A stretch of 64,000 bases of DNA, from positions 129,013 to 193,012 of the forward strand of contig NZ_VFNI01000004.1 in assembly GCF_006715495.1 (NCBI RefSeq), read 5' to 3'. Both the position numbers and the translations under genes were made by a program. The notes under the pieces were generated by a model. The model searched no databases and was not told the origin of the DNA. It was given only the letters and a program-made list of their open reading frames with translations. Below are positions 36,777 to 46,008 of this stretch, one piece after another (positions within the stretch are counted from its first letter, which is position 1; each line of letters opens with the position of its first letter). This DNA comes from Herbaspirillum sp. SJZ106 (GTDB lineage: Bacteria > Pseudomonadota > Gammaproteobacteria > Burkholderiales > Burkholderiaceae_D).

Positions 36777-36778
36777 TG

Positions 36779-37783
36779 CTACTCTCCTTGAAAGCTTTCC
36801 GGTGGTTCATTTTGGGTGATGGAAAGCAGCTTTTCGACGCGCAGGGCGTATTGGCCATTGAACTGGCCGTAGCTGCATTCCATCACTGGCACGCCATCGA
36901 CCTGTGCATTGACGGTCTGCGCGGTTTGCAGCGGGATCACATCGCCGACCTTCATGTTGAGCAGGTCGGTAAAGGTAACGCGGGCGGTGCCGAAATTGAC
37001 GATCAGTTCGACTTCGGCGGTCTGGATCTGCTGCTTCATCAGGCGGATCCAGCGCTTGTCGACTTCCAGCGCCTCGCCCTGCATGCTGCTGGTGAGGCGG
37101 TCGCGCACCGGTTCGATCATCGAGTAGGGCGTGCAGATGTGGATTTCTCCGCTGACCGGGCCCAGCTCGATGGTGAAGGTGGTGGCCACGACCACTTCGT
37201 TGGGCGTGGCGATGTTGGCGAACTGGGTGTTCATTTCCGAGCGGATGAATTCGAATTCGATCGGATAGATCGGTTCCCAGGACTTGGAATAGGTCTCGAA
37301 GGTGATTTCCAGCACGCGCATGATGATGCGCTGCTCGGTGGGCGTGAATTCGCGGCCTTCGATGCGGGTATGGAAGCGGCCGTCGCCGCCGAACATGTTG
37401 TCCACCAGCATGAACACGAACTGCGGGTCGAACACCACCAGGCCGATCCCGCGGAAGGGCTTGATGTGGACCAGGTTCAGGTTGGTCGGCACCACCAGGT
37501 TGCGGATGAACTCGCTGTACTTGGACACCTTCACCGGGCCGACCGAGATCTCGGCGGTGCGGTGGATGAAGTTGAACAGGCCGATGCGGAACAGGCGGGC
37601 GAAACGCTCGTTGATGATTTCAAGCGTGGGCATGCGCCCGCGGACGATGCGCTCCTGCGTTGCCAGGTTATAGGTACGTACCGTACCGGGAGCTTCTTCG
37701 ACGGTCTTTTCGTCGTCTTCATCTCCCGTCACGCCCTTCAATAGGGCATCGACTTCTTCCTGCGATAGAAAGTGCTCGGCCAT
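36779..37783 (-). CDS. fliM: Flagellar switch protein FliM
   Basis: A 334-residue C-ring protein. The N-terminal FLSQEEVDALLKG is the CheY-P-binding peptide. The middle domain contains the GGDGRFH form of the GGxG motif that binds FliG, and the C-terminal SpoA domain has GTARVTFTDLLNMKVGDVIP. Standard length. It follows fliL by 23 bp in transcription order. Confidence 0.98.
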   Translation of the reverse strand: MAEHFLSQEEVDALLKGVTGDEDDEKTVEEAPGTVRTYNLATQERIVRGRMPTLEIINERFARLFRIGLFNFIHRTAEISVGPVKVSKYSEFIRNLVVPTNLNLVHIKPFRGIGLVVFDPQFVFMLVDNMFGGDGRFHTRIEGREFTPTEQRIIMRVLEITFETYSKSWEPIYPIEFEFIRSEMNTQFANIATPNEVVVATTFTIELGPVSGEIHICTPYSMIEPVRDRLTSSMQGEALEVDKRWIRLMKQQIQTAEVELIVNFGTARVTFTDLLNMKVGDVIPLQTAQTVNAQVDGVPVMECSYGQFNGQYALRVEKLLSITQNEPPESFQGE

Positions 37784-37806
37784 GGTCTCTGACTTCTCTT
37801 ACGCTC

Positions 37807-38319
37807 TTACTGCTGTTGGATCACGAAGGACGTATAGAACACGTCGGTGATCACGGGGCCCTTGCCGCTGCCGGAGAAGGGTTCGCCCAACTGGTCGATG
37901 ATCTCGTCGGTCAATTTGCGCTTGCCTTCGCTGGTCAGCAGCTCGGATGCTTTCTTGCTCGACAGTACCATCAGCAGGCGGCTGCGCACTTGCGGCATGT
38001 ACAGCTTGAGCGCTTCGGCGGTCGCGCCGTTGGGCACTTGCAGGGTCATGGCCACTTGCAGGTAGTGGTCGCCGGTTTCCTGCTGCAGGTTGACGACGAA
38101 CGGCTCGATGACCACGAAGGTCGGCGCCTTGGCTTCGACCTTCTCGTCGGCGCGCTCGTCGTCCTTCTTGTTCTTGCCGCCCATCATGAAAAACGCTGCC
38201 CCGCCGATCGCCAGCACCAGCACCACGCCGACGATGATGAACAGCATCTTCTTGCTGGACTTCGCCGGAGCCGTATCCGCTTCGGCGCCTTTGGCCGGGG
38301 CCTTTCCTTTTGTTGCCAT
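37807..38319 (-). CDS. fliL: Stator-associated protein FliL
   Basis: A 170-residue protein with an N-terminal membrane helix (KKMLFIIVGVVLVLAIGGAA, about residues 24-43) and a periplasmic domain (FVVIEPFVVNLQQETGDHYL, LTDEIIDQLGEPFSGSG). FliL forms rings around stator units and supports torque. It is the first gene of fliLMNOPQR, with its own sigma-28 promoter upstream. Confidence 0.95.
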   Translation of the reverse strand: MATKGKAPAKGAEADTAPAKSSKKMLFIIVGVVLVLAIGGAAFFMMGGKNKKDDERADEKVEAKAPTFVVIEPFVVNLQQETGDHYLQVAMTLQVPNGATAEALKLYMPQVRSRLLMVLSSKKASELLTSEGKRKLTDEIIDQLGEPFSGSGKGPVITDVFYTSFVIQQQ

Positions 38320-38363
38320 CTACTTTCCTTTCTGTTCGTCAGCGCGTGTAGCCTGATGTGTGC

Positions 38364-38390
38364 TTATCGGCAAAGAATTCTTATTGTTGA
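38364..38390 (-). promoter_or_regulatory. Sigma-28 promoter of fliLMNOPQR
   Basis: Minus strand reads TCAA, 15 bp, GCCGATAA. The -10 is perfect and the -35 matches TAAA in three of four. It lies 45 bp before the fliL start. Confidence 0.8.
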
Positions 38391-38465
38391 GTCCGGCGCG
38401 GACGATAATTCGATTCCCCGGTGTTGCCTGTGCGCTTGTTGCCTGTTTTCCTGATCTCTCCGGAT

Positions 38466-39782
38466 TCAAGCGAAGGTGTCGACCAGGCCCAGGCCGCCGC
38501 CGGTGACGGCGGCATTGCCCGTGGCGGCTGCGATATCGCCATCCTCGCCCTTGCCGCCGAAGCTGCCGGAAGAGGAGGGAGCGCGCGCCTGCTGGCCGTT
38601 GGCGCCTTGTTGCTGGTTGGGCATGCCGGTATTGACGGTGGCCTGGCCCAGCTGGATGCCGGCCTGGTCCATCATTTCGCGCAGTTTGGGCATGGCCGCT
38701 TCCAGCGCCTGCTTGACTTCGGGCTGGGCCGTGGTGAAGGTGGCGTCGGCCTGCGAGTTGTTCACGCTGAGCACCACCTGCAGCGGGCCCAGGTCGGGGG
38801 GATTCAGCGTCAGCGAGGCGCTTTGGATGCCGCCGCTGACCATCCAGGTGATTTTCTGGCCGACCGCCTGGTCCCAGCCGGCGCTGCCGACGTTGGGCTG
38901 GATCTTGTCGGTATAGGCCGCGAACACGGCTCGCGGCTGGTTGGCCGCCATGGCCTGCTGCATCGCCGGCATGACTGCCGGGGCCGGGGTGGCCTGCGGA
39001 GCATCCTGCTTCAACGCGGCCAGTTCCGGCGCGGCTTTGGCGGTTTGGGCGCGGGACGCCAGCGCGCTGGCATCTTCCTTCGGTGCAGCCTTGGCATCGG
39101 CGCTGCTCAAATCGATGGCGGGTTTGGCGTCCTTGGCCGGGCGTGCCGCGGCATCGGCATGCTGCTGTGCGGATTCGGGGACGGCTTCCGTCTTGCCGCC
39201 GTTGGCGTTGTTGACGTTGTTGGCATTGACGCTGCCTTGCAGGGCCGCGAAGTCGATTTTCTTGTCCTTGCCGCCCAGTGCCTGGGGTTGTTCATCGCTA
39301 TCGCCACGCAGCGACGACTGCTTCGATACGCCGCGCTTGGCTTGCGCCAGCAGGTCGGCATCGGCGTTTTCGCCCTTGCTGTCGGTTGCCGGCTTGACCG
39401 CGTTCTGCCCGAGGTTGGCGACCAGGGCCAGCAGTTCGGCAGAAGCCTGGGCGGTGCTGTCGTCGGCCTGGTCTTCGTCTTTGTCGTCGCTTTGCTTCTT
39501 GTCGGCCGAGGCGGTCGACGAGGCGGTGGAGGAAGAGGATGTGGCGGCCTTGTTGGCGGTGGCCGCGGGTTGCGCAGGCTGGCTGGGCTGCGCTGGCGCT
39601 TCGGCCGCGCGCGGCTTGTCCTGCGACCTGTTTTCGGCGTTGCGGTTGCTGACCTGGCTGTTGAGCACCTGGTTGAACGGGGCGTCGGCAGTGAAGCTGT
39701 CGGCCGGATTGGACGAGCGCGAACCGGTGGCGGCGCTTTGCGAGCCGGTGATCACATTCAACAGCGGCAGGGATGTGTTCAT
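38466..39782 (-). CDS. fliK: Flagellar hook-length control protein FliK
   Basis: A 438-residue secreted ruler protein. The N-terminal two thirds are low-complexity (Ala, Gln, Ser, Asp, Lys), as usual. The C-terminal Flg_hook domain (about residues 295-400) has ASLTLNPPDLGPLQVVLSV and LREMMDQAGIQLGQATVN, the part that contacts FlhB. It lies in fliFGHIJK order. A second FliK-like gene is at 47119-48294. Confidence 0.95.
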   Translation of the reverse strand: MNTSLPLLNVITGSQSAATGSRSSNPADSFTADAPFNQVLNSQVSNRNAENRSQDKPRAAEAPAQPSQPAQPAATANKAATSSSSTASSTASADKKQSDDKDEDQADDSTAQASAELLALVANLGQNAVKPATDSKGENADADLLAQAKRGVSKQSSLRGDSDEQPQALGGKDKKIDFAALQGSVNANNVNNANGGKTEAVPESAQQHADAAARPAKDAKPAIDLSSADAKAAPKEDASALASRAQTAKAAPELAALKQDAPQATPAPAVMPAMQQAMAANQPRAVFAAYTDKIQPNVGSAGWDQAVGQKITWMVSGGIQSASLTLNPPDLGPLQVVLSVNNSQADATFTTAQPEVKQALEAAMPKLREMMDQAGIQLGQATVNTGMPNQQQGANGQQARAPSSSGSFGGKGEDGDIAAATGNAAVTGGGLGLVDTFA

Positions 39783-39833
39783 GGGATAGTCCTGTCCAGT
39801 AACTTGCTGATCGTTGTTGCGTCGGTCGTTCGT

Positions 39834-40274
39834 TTATCGTTTGTAGAAGGTAATGCGCGAGGCATGTTCATCCGTTGTCTTCTGGTCGCGGCGGTTTTCC
39901 TGCTGCAATTGCTTTTCCCTGGCGCGCGTGGCCAGCGTGTCATAGGACATGCGCTTGCGTTCGCAGGCTTGCCATGCCAGCCGCGCATCGGCCACTTTCT
40001 GCTGGGTGCTGTACACCACATCCTGCTGGCCGGTGATGGCGGTATCGATCTTTTCAATGAAGAGCTGGAAGTTGCGGTAGCTCAGCGCCGTCAGGCCGGT
40101 GGTCAGTGTTTCCTGGAAGCGTGCGGCGTAATCGTCGCGATATTGTTGCAAAATGGCAAGTTTCTGCTGCGCCTCTTCGCCCACGCGGATCGCCCGGCCG
40201 AGACGCTTGGTTGCTTCGTCGGTCTCTTTCGTCGCCAGGTCGATCAGCGTCTCGAGTGCAGAGGGGGTAGCCAT
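39834..40274 (-). CDS. fliJ: Flagellar export protein FliJ
   Basis: A 146-residue coiled-coil protein that sits in the FliI ATPase ring like the gamma subunit of F-ATPase and links it to FlhA. Heptad-like helices are visible (LGRAIRVGEEAQQKLAILQQ, LFIEKIDTAITGQQDVV). It is encoded directly after fliI (37 bp). Confidence 0.94.
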   Translation of the reverse strand: MATPSALETLIDLATKETDEATKRLGRAIRVGEEAQQKLAILQQYRDDYAARFQETLTTGLTALSYRNFQLFIEKIDTAITGQQDVVYSTQQKVADARLAWQACERKRMSYDTLATRAREKQLQQENRRDQKTTDEHASRITFYKR

Positions 40275-40311
40275 GATAGCTTTGATTATATTTTTGGGGG
40301 CCGGCGCTCAA

Positions 40312-41718
40312 TCAACCGAATAGAGCGGTAAGTTGCCTCAAGCTCTCTGATACATCGGCCCGCTCCTGGATTGCCTGCTGCAAAAACGCCTCGATTCTTG
40401 GCAATAAGGCAATGGCCTCGTCCAGGACGGGGTCGCTGCCGGCGGCATAGGCGCCCACGCTGATGAGGTCGCGATTGCGCTGATAGCGGGAATACAGCTG
40501 TTTCAGATGGCGCGCGCGGCGCTGGTGTTCTTCGTCGGTGATGCTGTGCATAGCCCGGCTGATCGATTGTTCGATATCGATGGCGGGATAATGCCCGGCT
40601 TCGGCCAGTTGCCGGTTGAGCACGATGTGGCCGTCCAGGATCGCGCGCGCGGCGTCGGCGATCGGATCCTGCTGGTCGTCGCCTTCGGTCAGCACGGTGT
40701 AGAAGGCGGTGATGGAGCCGCCGCCTTCTTCGCCGTTGCCGGCGCGTTCGACCAGGGCTGGCAGTTTGGCAAATACCGAGGGCGGGTAACCCTTGGTGGC
40801 CGGCGGTTCGCCGATGGCCAGGGCGATTTCGCGCTGGGCCATGGCGTAACGCGTGAGCGAGTCCATGATCAGCAGCACATCCTTGCCCTGGTCGCGGAAG
40901 TGTTCGGCGATGGCGGTGCAATAGGCGGCGCCTTGCAGGCGCATCAGCGGCGGGGTATCGGCCGGGGCGGCGACCACCACCGAGCGCGCCAGGCCTTCGG
41001 GGCCGAGGATCTGTTCGATGAATTCCTTGACTTCGCGGCCGCGTTCGCCGATCAGCCCGACCACGATCACGTCGGCGCTGGTATAGCGCGCCATCATCCC
41101 CAGCAAGACGCTCTTGCCCACGCCTGAACCTGCGAACAAGCCCATGCGCTGGCCACGGCCGACGGTGAGCATGGTGTTGATGGCGCGCACGCCGGTGTCC
41201 AGGATGTCGCGGATGGGCGCGCGGTTGAGCGGGTTGGCGGCGCGCACGGCCAGCGGCGCCGAGCGTTCGGTATGCAGGGGGCCGAGGTTGTCGAGCGGGC
41301 GGCCGGCGCCGTCGAGCACGCGGCCGAGCAATTCGTCGCCGACCGGCAGGCGGCGGCTGTGTTCGTCGGCGCGGCGCGGCGTGAAGCTGATGGGGCCGGT
41401 GCGCGGCGGCGGCTTGACCGGCTCGACAGGAAACACGCGGGTTCCGGGCACGATGCCTTCGACATCGCTTTGCGGCATGAGGAACAGGCGTTCGTCCTGG
41501 AACCCGACCACTTCGGCTTCGATCATGGTGCCGTTGGGCAGGGGCACGTTGCAGGGGCTGCCGACCGGCAGTTTCAGGCCGACCGCTTCCATCACCAAGC
41601 CGGCCACGCGCGTGATGCGCCCGGCGGTCTGGGTGGCTTCGGTCATGTCTATCAGGCTGCGGCAGTTATGCAGATAAGCTTGCCACAGGCTGCTGTGGGA
41701 GGGCATCGGGGAGTTCAT
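40312..41718 (-). CDS. fliI: Flagellar export ATPase FliI
   Basis: A 468-residue F1-beta-like ATPase. Walker A is [12 protein letters not shown], Walker B is [12 protein letters not shown], and the catalytic Glu lies in [16 protein letters not shown] hydrolysis helps unload chaperone-substrate complexes at the gate. MNSP at 41718 and an ATG four codons later are both possible starts. Confidence 0.97.
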   Translation of the reverse strand: MNSPMPSHSSLWQAYLHNCRSLIDMTEATQTAGRITRVAGLVMEAVGLKLPVGSPCNVPLPNGTMIEAEVVGFQDERLFLMPQSDVEGIVPGTRVFPVEPVKPPPRTGPISFTPRRADEHSRRLPVGDELLGRVLDGAGRPLDNLGPLHTERSAPLAVRAANPLNRAPIRDILDTGVRAINTMLTVGRGQRMGLFAGSGVGKSVLLGMMARYTSADVIVVGLIGERGREVKEFIEQILGPEGLARSVVVAAPADTPPLMRLQGAAYCTAIAEHFRDQGKDVLLIMDSLTRYAMAQREIALAIGEPPATKGYPPSVFAKLPALVERAGNGEEGGGSITAFYTVLTEGDDQQDPIADAARAILDGHIVLNRQLAEAGHYPAIDIEQSISRAMHSITDEEHQRRARHLKQLYSRYQRNRDLISVGAYAAGSDPVLDEAIALLPRIEAFLQQAIQERADVSESLRQLTALFG

Positions 41719-41772
41719 GCGGCGCCCCCCAGGCAGCGGTCGAATCGGGCCGGACGAACGGGCGGCATGGCG

Positions 41773-42477
41773 TCAGTCCAGCCAGTCAAGTTGTTTGGAG
41801 AGCGATTCGGCCAGGCGTTTCCAGCGTGTCTGCGTCGTGGCGTCGATCTGGTTGCTGCGGGTTTCGACGCGGCAGCCGCCGCGTTCGATCTGCGCATCTT
41901 CTTCGATCTTCCAGTGATGCTTGGCCAGCTCGTCGCCCATGTGTTCGCGCACCAGCGCGGCATCCTCGGGGTGAAGCGAGAGGATGGCCGGCAATTGCAA
42001 CACCGGCAGCGAATGGATGGCGGCGCTGACGGTGGGCAGGACCAGTTCCGGGCGGGCGTTGAGCGCGGTCTTGAGCATGGCCTTGGACAGGTCCAGCGCG
42101 AGGTCGAGCAGTTCCGGCGCCATGGTCTCGCTGCATTGCGCGACTTCGGCGCCGAAGTTGGCGGCGATCTGGCGGAAGTGCTGGATGACTTCGTTGATTT
42201 CTTTCTGGCCTTGCTGCAACCCGGCCATGTAGCCTTCGGCGCGGCCCGCCTCCAGGCCGTGCTGGCGGCCTTCGGCAAAACCTTCCTGGCGGGCGGCTTC
42301 GCGGATGGCGTCGAGTTGCTCGGCAGTCAGCTGCGGCGGCGGTGGCGGCTCTTCGTCGAGCGGATCTTCGTAGGCTGCGGGCTCAGGTTCCGGCTCAGGT
42401 TCCGGCTCGTTGAAAGACGCCAGCTCCCAGCGCTGGTAGGGCGTCATTTCTTCCTTGGGGATGATCTTCGCACGCAT
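41773..42477 (-). CDS. fliH: Flagellar assembly protein FliH
   Basis: A 234-residue stator-like regulator of FliI. It has the Glu/Pro repeat (PEPEPEPEP, about residues 30-40), the FAEGRQHGLEAGRAEGYMAG segment with its G-x3-G repeats, and a C-terminal domain that binds FliI. It is placed between fliG and fliI in transcription order. Confidence 0.95.
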   Translation of the reverse strand: MRAKIIPKEEMTPYQRWELASFNEPEPEPEPEPAAYEDPLDEEPPPPPQLTAEQLDAIREAARQEGFAEGRQHGLEAGRAEGYMAGLQQGQKEINEVIQHFRQIAANFGAEVAQCSETMAPELLDLALDLSKAMLKTALNARPELVLPTVSAAIHSLPVLQLPAILSLHPEDAALVREHMGDELAKHHWKIEEDAQIERGGCRVETRSNQIDATTQTRWKRLAESLSKQLDWLD

Positions 42478-42506
42478 GGCTTTAGATTAACTCCAACCGG
42501 ACTGCA

Positions 42507-43502
42507 TCAGATGAAGGCATCTTCGCCCTTGGCGCCCAGCACGATCTGCCCTTCGTCGGCCAGGCGGCGCACGATCTGCAGGATCGCCTTTTGCTGCGCA
42601 TCGACTTCGGACAGGCGGACCGGGCCCTTGGACTCCAGGTCTTCCTTCATCATTTCCGCCGCGCGCTGCGACATGTTCGCAAAAATCTTGTCGCGCAGGC
42701 CCTGCGAGGCGCCCTTGAGCGCGACGATGAGCGATTCGGACTGGACTTCGCGCAGCAGCAGCTGGATGCCGCGGCCGTCGATGTCGATGATGTTCTCGAA
42801 GACGAACATCTCGTCCATGATCTTCTGCGCCATGTCCTCGTCGTAGGAGCGCAGGTTGTTCATGACCGAGGTTTCGTTCTCGCCGGACATGAAGTTGAGG
42901 ATCTCGGCCGCGGTGCGGATGCCGCCCATCTGCTGTTTCTTCAGGCTTTCGTTGCCGGTCAGCAGCTTGGTCAGGACGTCGTTCAACTCCCGCAACGCGG
43001 CCGGCTGCACGCCGTCGAGGGTGGCAATGCGCAGGATCACGTCGTTGCGCAGGCGTTCCGTGAAATTGTTGATGATGCCGCAGGCATGGTCGCGCTCCAG
43101 GTGGACCAGGATGGTGGCGATGATCTGCGGGTGTTCGTTGCGGATGAGTTCGGCCACCGACTGCGCGTCCATCCACTTGAGGCTTTCGATGCCGCTGGCA
43201 TCGCGCCCGCCCAGGATGCGGTTGAGCAGGGAGGTCGCCTTGTCGTCGCCCAGCGCCTTGGTGAGCACGCTGCGGATGTATTCGTCCGAATCCAGGCCCA
43301 GCGAGGAGGCCTGGCCGGTTTCGGCCACGAACGCTTCCAGCACGACATTGATTTCTTCGAAGCTGACGTTTTTGAGTGCCGACATGGCGGCGCCGAGCTT
43401 CTGGACTTCGCGCGGGCCGAGGTATTTCATGACCTCGGCGGCCTCGTCCTCGCCCAGTGCCAACATCAGGATGGCACCTTTTTGAACGCCGTCGTTACTC
43501 AT
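42507..43502 (-). CDS. fliG: Flagellar motor switch protein FliG
   Basis: A 331-residue rotor protein. The N-terminal domain binds FliF, the middle domain holds the EHPQIIATILVHLERDHACG block, and the C-terminal torque domain carries the charged residues in VFENIIDIDGRGIQLLLREV. Standard length. It overlaps the fliF stop by eight bases. Confidence 0.98.
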   Translation of the reverse strand: MSNDGVQKGAILMLALGEDEAAEVMKYLGPREVQKLGAAMSALKNVSFEEINVVLEAFVAETGQASSLGLDSDEYIRSVLTKALGDDKATSLLNRILGGRDASGIESLKWMDAQSVAELIRNEHPQIIATILVHLERDHACGIINNFTERLRNDVILRIATLDGVQPAALRELNDVLTKLLTGNESLKKQQMGGIRTAAEILNFMSGENETSVMNNLRSYDEDMAQKIMDEMFVFENIIDIDGRGIQLLLREVQSESLIVALKGASQGLRDKIFANMSQRAAEMMKEDLESKGPVRLSEVDAQQKAILQIVRRLADEGQIVLGAKGEDAFI

Positions 43503-45279
43503 TATTCACCCATGCCTTAATGATGCTTGCCACCAGTTTGGGATCGTTCTTGGCCCACTGCTTGGCGATTTCGAGGTTGGCCTTGTACTGGGCGCGCTCA
43601 TCGATTTCGGCTTCGCCGCCGGACAGGTTGACGATGGCGTCCGGATCGTCGGGATCGAAGCCGGCGGCGACCGCGGCAGCCGCTGCGGCGGCTTCGGCCT
43701 CGGCCTTTTCCTTCTCCAGGCGCTCGCGTTCTTCGCGTCCCGACAGTTTCCAGATGATCGGGCGCAGCACGCCGAAGTAGAGGTACAGCAGCACGGCGGC
43801 CAGCAGCACATACTTGCCGATTTCCTTGGCCAGTTCGATCATGTTCGGCTGCTTCCACAGCGGCAGTTCCGGCTCGAGATCGGTGCTGAACTGGGTGTTG
43901 ACCACGTTGAGCGAATCGCCGCGATCCTTGTTGTAGCCCATCGCTTCCTTGACCAGGTCGGTGATCTGGTTGCGTTCGGCTTCGGTCAGCGCACGCATGA
44001 CGATCTTGCCGGTGTTGTCGACGGTGCGCTTGTAGTTCACCACCACGGCCACCGTCAGGCGGCGCACGCCGCCCATGGGCTGCTGCGTATAACGGACGGT
44101 CTTGTCGACCTCGTAGTTGATCGTTTCGTCCTTGCGCGAATTGCCGCTGGCGGTGGGGGCGGGAGCCGCGCCATTAGGCGTGCCGGCTGCGCCGGCCTGG
44201 CCCGGCGGCGCCGGATTGACGATCTGGGCGGTGGCCGGTGCCGGGGGCTGGTTGGTCAGCGCGCCCGGAACGCCGGAGGTGCCGGTCGACGAATTGGACG
44301 CTTCGCTGCTTTGCTTGCTGCGCACCGCGGCAGTGTCCTGCGTCTGGTTCGGCTTGTAGGTTTCGGCGGCTTGCTCGGTGCGCGAGAAGTCGACGTCTGC
44401 CGTCGCTTCGGCGCGCACGTTGCCATTGCCGACGATGGGGGCAATGATCGATTCGACGCGCTTGACGATGTCTTGCTGCAGGTCCTGGACGTACTTGAGC
44501 TGGGTCGGATCCAGAGTATTGGTCTGGGCTTGCTTGGTGGTGTCGGAGAGCAGGTTGCCGTTCTGGTCGACGATGGTGACGGCCTTGGGCGAGAGTTCGG
44601 GCACGCTGCTGGCTACCAGGTGGACGATGGCGCTGACTTGCTGCCCATCCAGGAAGCGGCCGGGGTAGAGGCTCAGCACCACGGAGGCGGTCGGCTTTTG
44701 CTGGTCGCGCACGAAGACCGAGGCCTTGGGCAGGGCCAGGTGCACGCGGGCGGTCTGCACCGACGACAGCGATTGCACTGAGCGCGCCAGTTCGCCCTCG
44801 AGCGCGCGCTGGAAGTTGACCTGTTCAAGGAACTGGGAAATGCCGAGTTTCTGGTTTTCCATCAGCTCGAAGCCGACGTTGCCGCCCTTGGGCAGGCCTT
44901 GCGCCGCCAGTTTCAGGCGCGCGTCATGCACCATGTTCTCGGGCACGAGGATGGCCGTGCCGCCGTCCGAGTACTTGTAGGGCACGTTCATCTGCTGCAG
45001 CGAGGCCACGATGGCGCCGCCGTCGCGGTCATTGAAGTTGGAGAACAGAACCCGGTACTCGACCTTCTGGCTCCACATCCAGATGCCGATCATCAGGGCG
45101 ACGGTGGCCGCCGCGGCGACGATGAGCAAGATGCGCCGGCCTTGTTGCGAGCGGGCATAGCCGAGCACGCCCCCCTGGTTGGCGCTCATTTGATCGGATG
45201 CAGCATTTCCCGCAGTGCCGTGTTCGTCTGCGGGAGAGTTTGGGTCGCTGGTCATCGTACCATCGGCTGCTACCGCCAT
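43495..45279 (-). CDS. fliF: MS-ring protein FliF
   Basis: A 594-residue inner-membrane ring protein. Two membrane helices flank the large periplasmic part: ILLIVAAAATVALMIGIWMW (about residues 46-65) and YVLLAAVLLYLYFGVLRPII (about residue 495). It carries the ring-building motifs VEYRVLFSNFNDRDGGAIVA and GFELMENQKLGISQFLEQVN. The ATG at 45279 follows GAGGGG; an upstream in-frame region lacks a ribosome site. fliE is divergent. Confidence 0.97.
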   Translation of the reverse strand: MAVAADGTMTSDPNSPADEHGTAGNAASDQMSANQGGVLGYARSQQGRRILLIVAAAATVALMIGIWMWSQKVEYRVLFSNFNDRDGGAIVASLQQMNVPYKYSDGGTAILVPENMVHDARLKLAAQGLPKGGNVGFELMENQKLGISQFLEQVNFQRALEGELARSVQSLSSVQTARVHLALPKASVFVRDQQKPTASVVLSLYPGRFLDGQQVSAIVHLVASSVPELSPKAVTIVDQNGNLLSDTTKQAQTNTLDPTQLKYVQDLQQDIVKRVESIIAPIVGNGNVRAEATADVDFSRTEQAAETYKPNQTQDTAAVRSKQSSEASNSSTGTSGVPGALTNQPPAPATAQIVNPAPPGQAGAAGTPNGAAPAPTASGNSRKDETINYEVDKTVRYTQQPMGGVRRLTVAVVVNYKRTVDNTGKIVMRALTEAERNQITDLVKEAMGYNKDRGDSLNVVNTQFSTDLEPELPLWKQPNMIELAKEIGKYVLLAAVLLYLYFGVLRPIIWKLSGREERERLEKEKAEAEAAAAAAAVAAGFDPDDPDAIVNLSGGEAEIDERAQYKANLEIAKQWAKNDPKLVASIIKAWVNNE

Positions 45280-45383
45280 GATTTCCCCTCTGGCGTACCC
45301 TCGGTTGCCAGGTTGATAATGACTTTGTTCACTGCTTATTTGTCCTTGAATAGGATTTTTGCTTAGTGTGGATTGTCCGTGCA

Positions 45384-45426
45384 GCGGGGGAATTTGATCG
45401 GCCGAACAGAATGGCAAATTCCCCGC
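45384..45426. promoter_or_regulatory. Inverted repeat in the fliF-fliE divergent control region
   Basis: GCGGGGGAATTTG and CAAATTCCCCGC form a 12-bp inverted repeat (one extra G) around 18 bp, midway between divergent fliF and fliE. The size and spacing suit a regulator binding site; the regulator is not known (FlhDC would be the usual class II activator). Confidence 0.55.
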
Positions 45427-45535
45427 TTATTGTTGCGAGTTGTAAATGCAATGATGTTAAGGTGCTGATGTAGAAAGCGGCATTGCGGGTAGCGTGCCCA
45501 GGGCAATGGCGAAGACTGAAATCGCGAGGTGGAAT

Positions 45536-45892
45536 ATGGCAGTTGAGAGTGCAATCGATACCAGCAGGATTGAGGCGATGGTGGCGCAGCTGAAGGCCGC
45601 GGCGGCCCGCGCGCAGGGCGCGGCAGTGCCGGTGGTGCCTGCTTCGGCAGTCGAGAAGGCCGCGCCGCGGGTGGACTTTTCCGACGTGCTCAAAGGTGCG
45701 ATCGACCAGGTCAACGATTCGCAGAAGCAGGCCGCCAGGATGTCCCAGGCGTTTGCGTTGGGCGACGATAACATCAACCTTTCCGATGTCATGGTCGCGT
45801 CGCAGAAGGCCAGTATTTCATTCCAGACCAGCATCCAGGTGCGCAACAAACTGGTGTCGGCTTACCGCGATATCATGACGATGCAGGTGTGA
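45536..45892 (+). CDS. fliE: Hook-basal body protein FliE
   Basis: A 118-residue protein joining the MS ring to the rod. The C-terminal block NLSDVMVASQKASISFQTSI and VRNKLVSAYRDIMTMQV is the FliE signature. The ATG at 45536 follows GAGGTGGA; an upstream in-frame ATG has no ribosome site. It is the only plus-strand gene in this block. Confidence 0.96.
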   Translation: MAVESAIDTSRIEAMVAQLKAAAARAQGAAVPVVPASAVEKAAPRVDFSDVLKGAIDQVNDSQKQAARMSQAFALGDDNINLSDVMVASQKASISFQTSIQVRNKLVSAYRDIMTMQV

Positions 45893-45950
45893 CGGAATTG
45901 TGTTGACGTTTGTCAGTTTTTCCGGCGATCAAGTTTGTTGCTGGAGCAGC

Positions 45951-45982
45951 AATAAAAAACCCGCATCGGCGGGTTTTTTATT
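45951..45982. terminator. Bidirectional intrinsic terminator between fliE and the pilZ gene
   Basis: AAAAAACCCGC, loop ATC, GGCGGGTTTTTT; T-runs on both strands between convergent genes. Confidence 0.88.
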
Positions 45983-46008
45983 GGGCAGGCGGGATCGTAA
46001 ACAGGTTC

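Noticed and set aside
38421..40331. 636-codon open frame antisense to fliK and fliJ
   Set aside because: Gly/Leu/Arg-rich shadow of the low-complexity fliK sequence.
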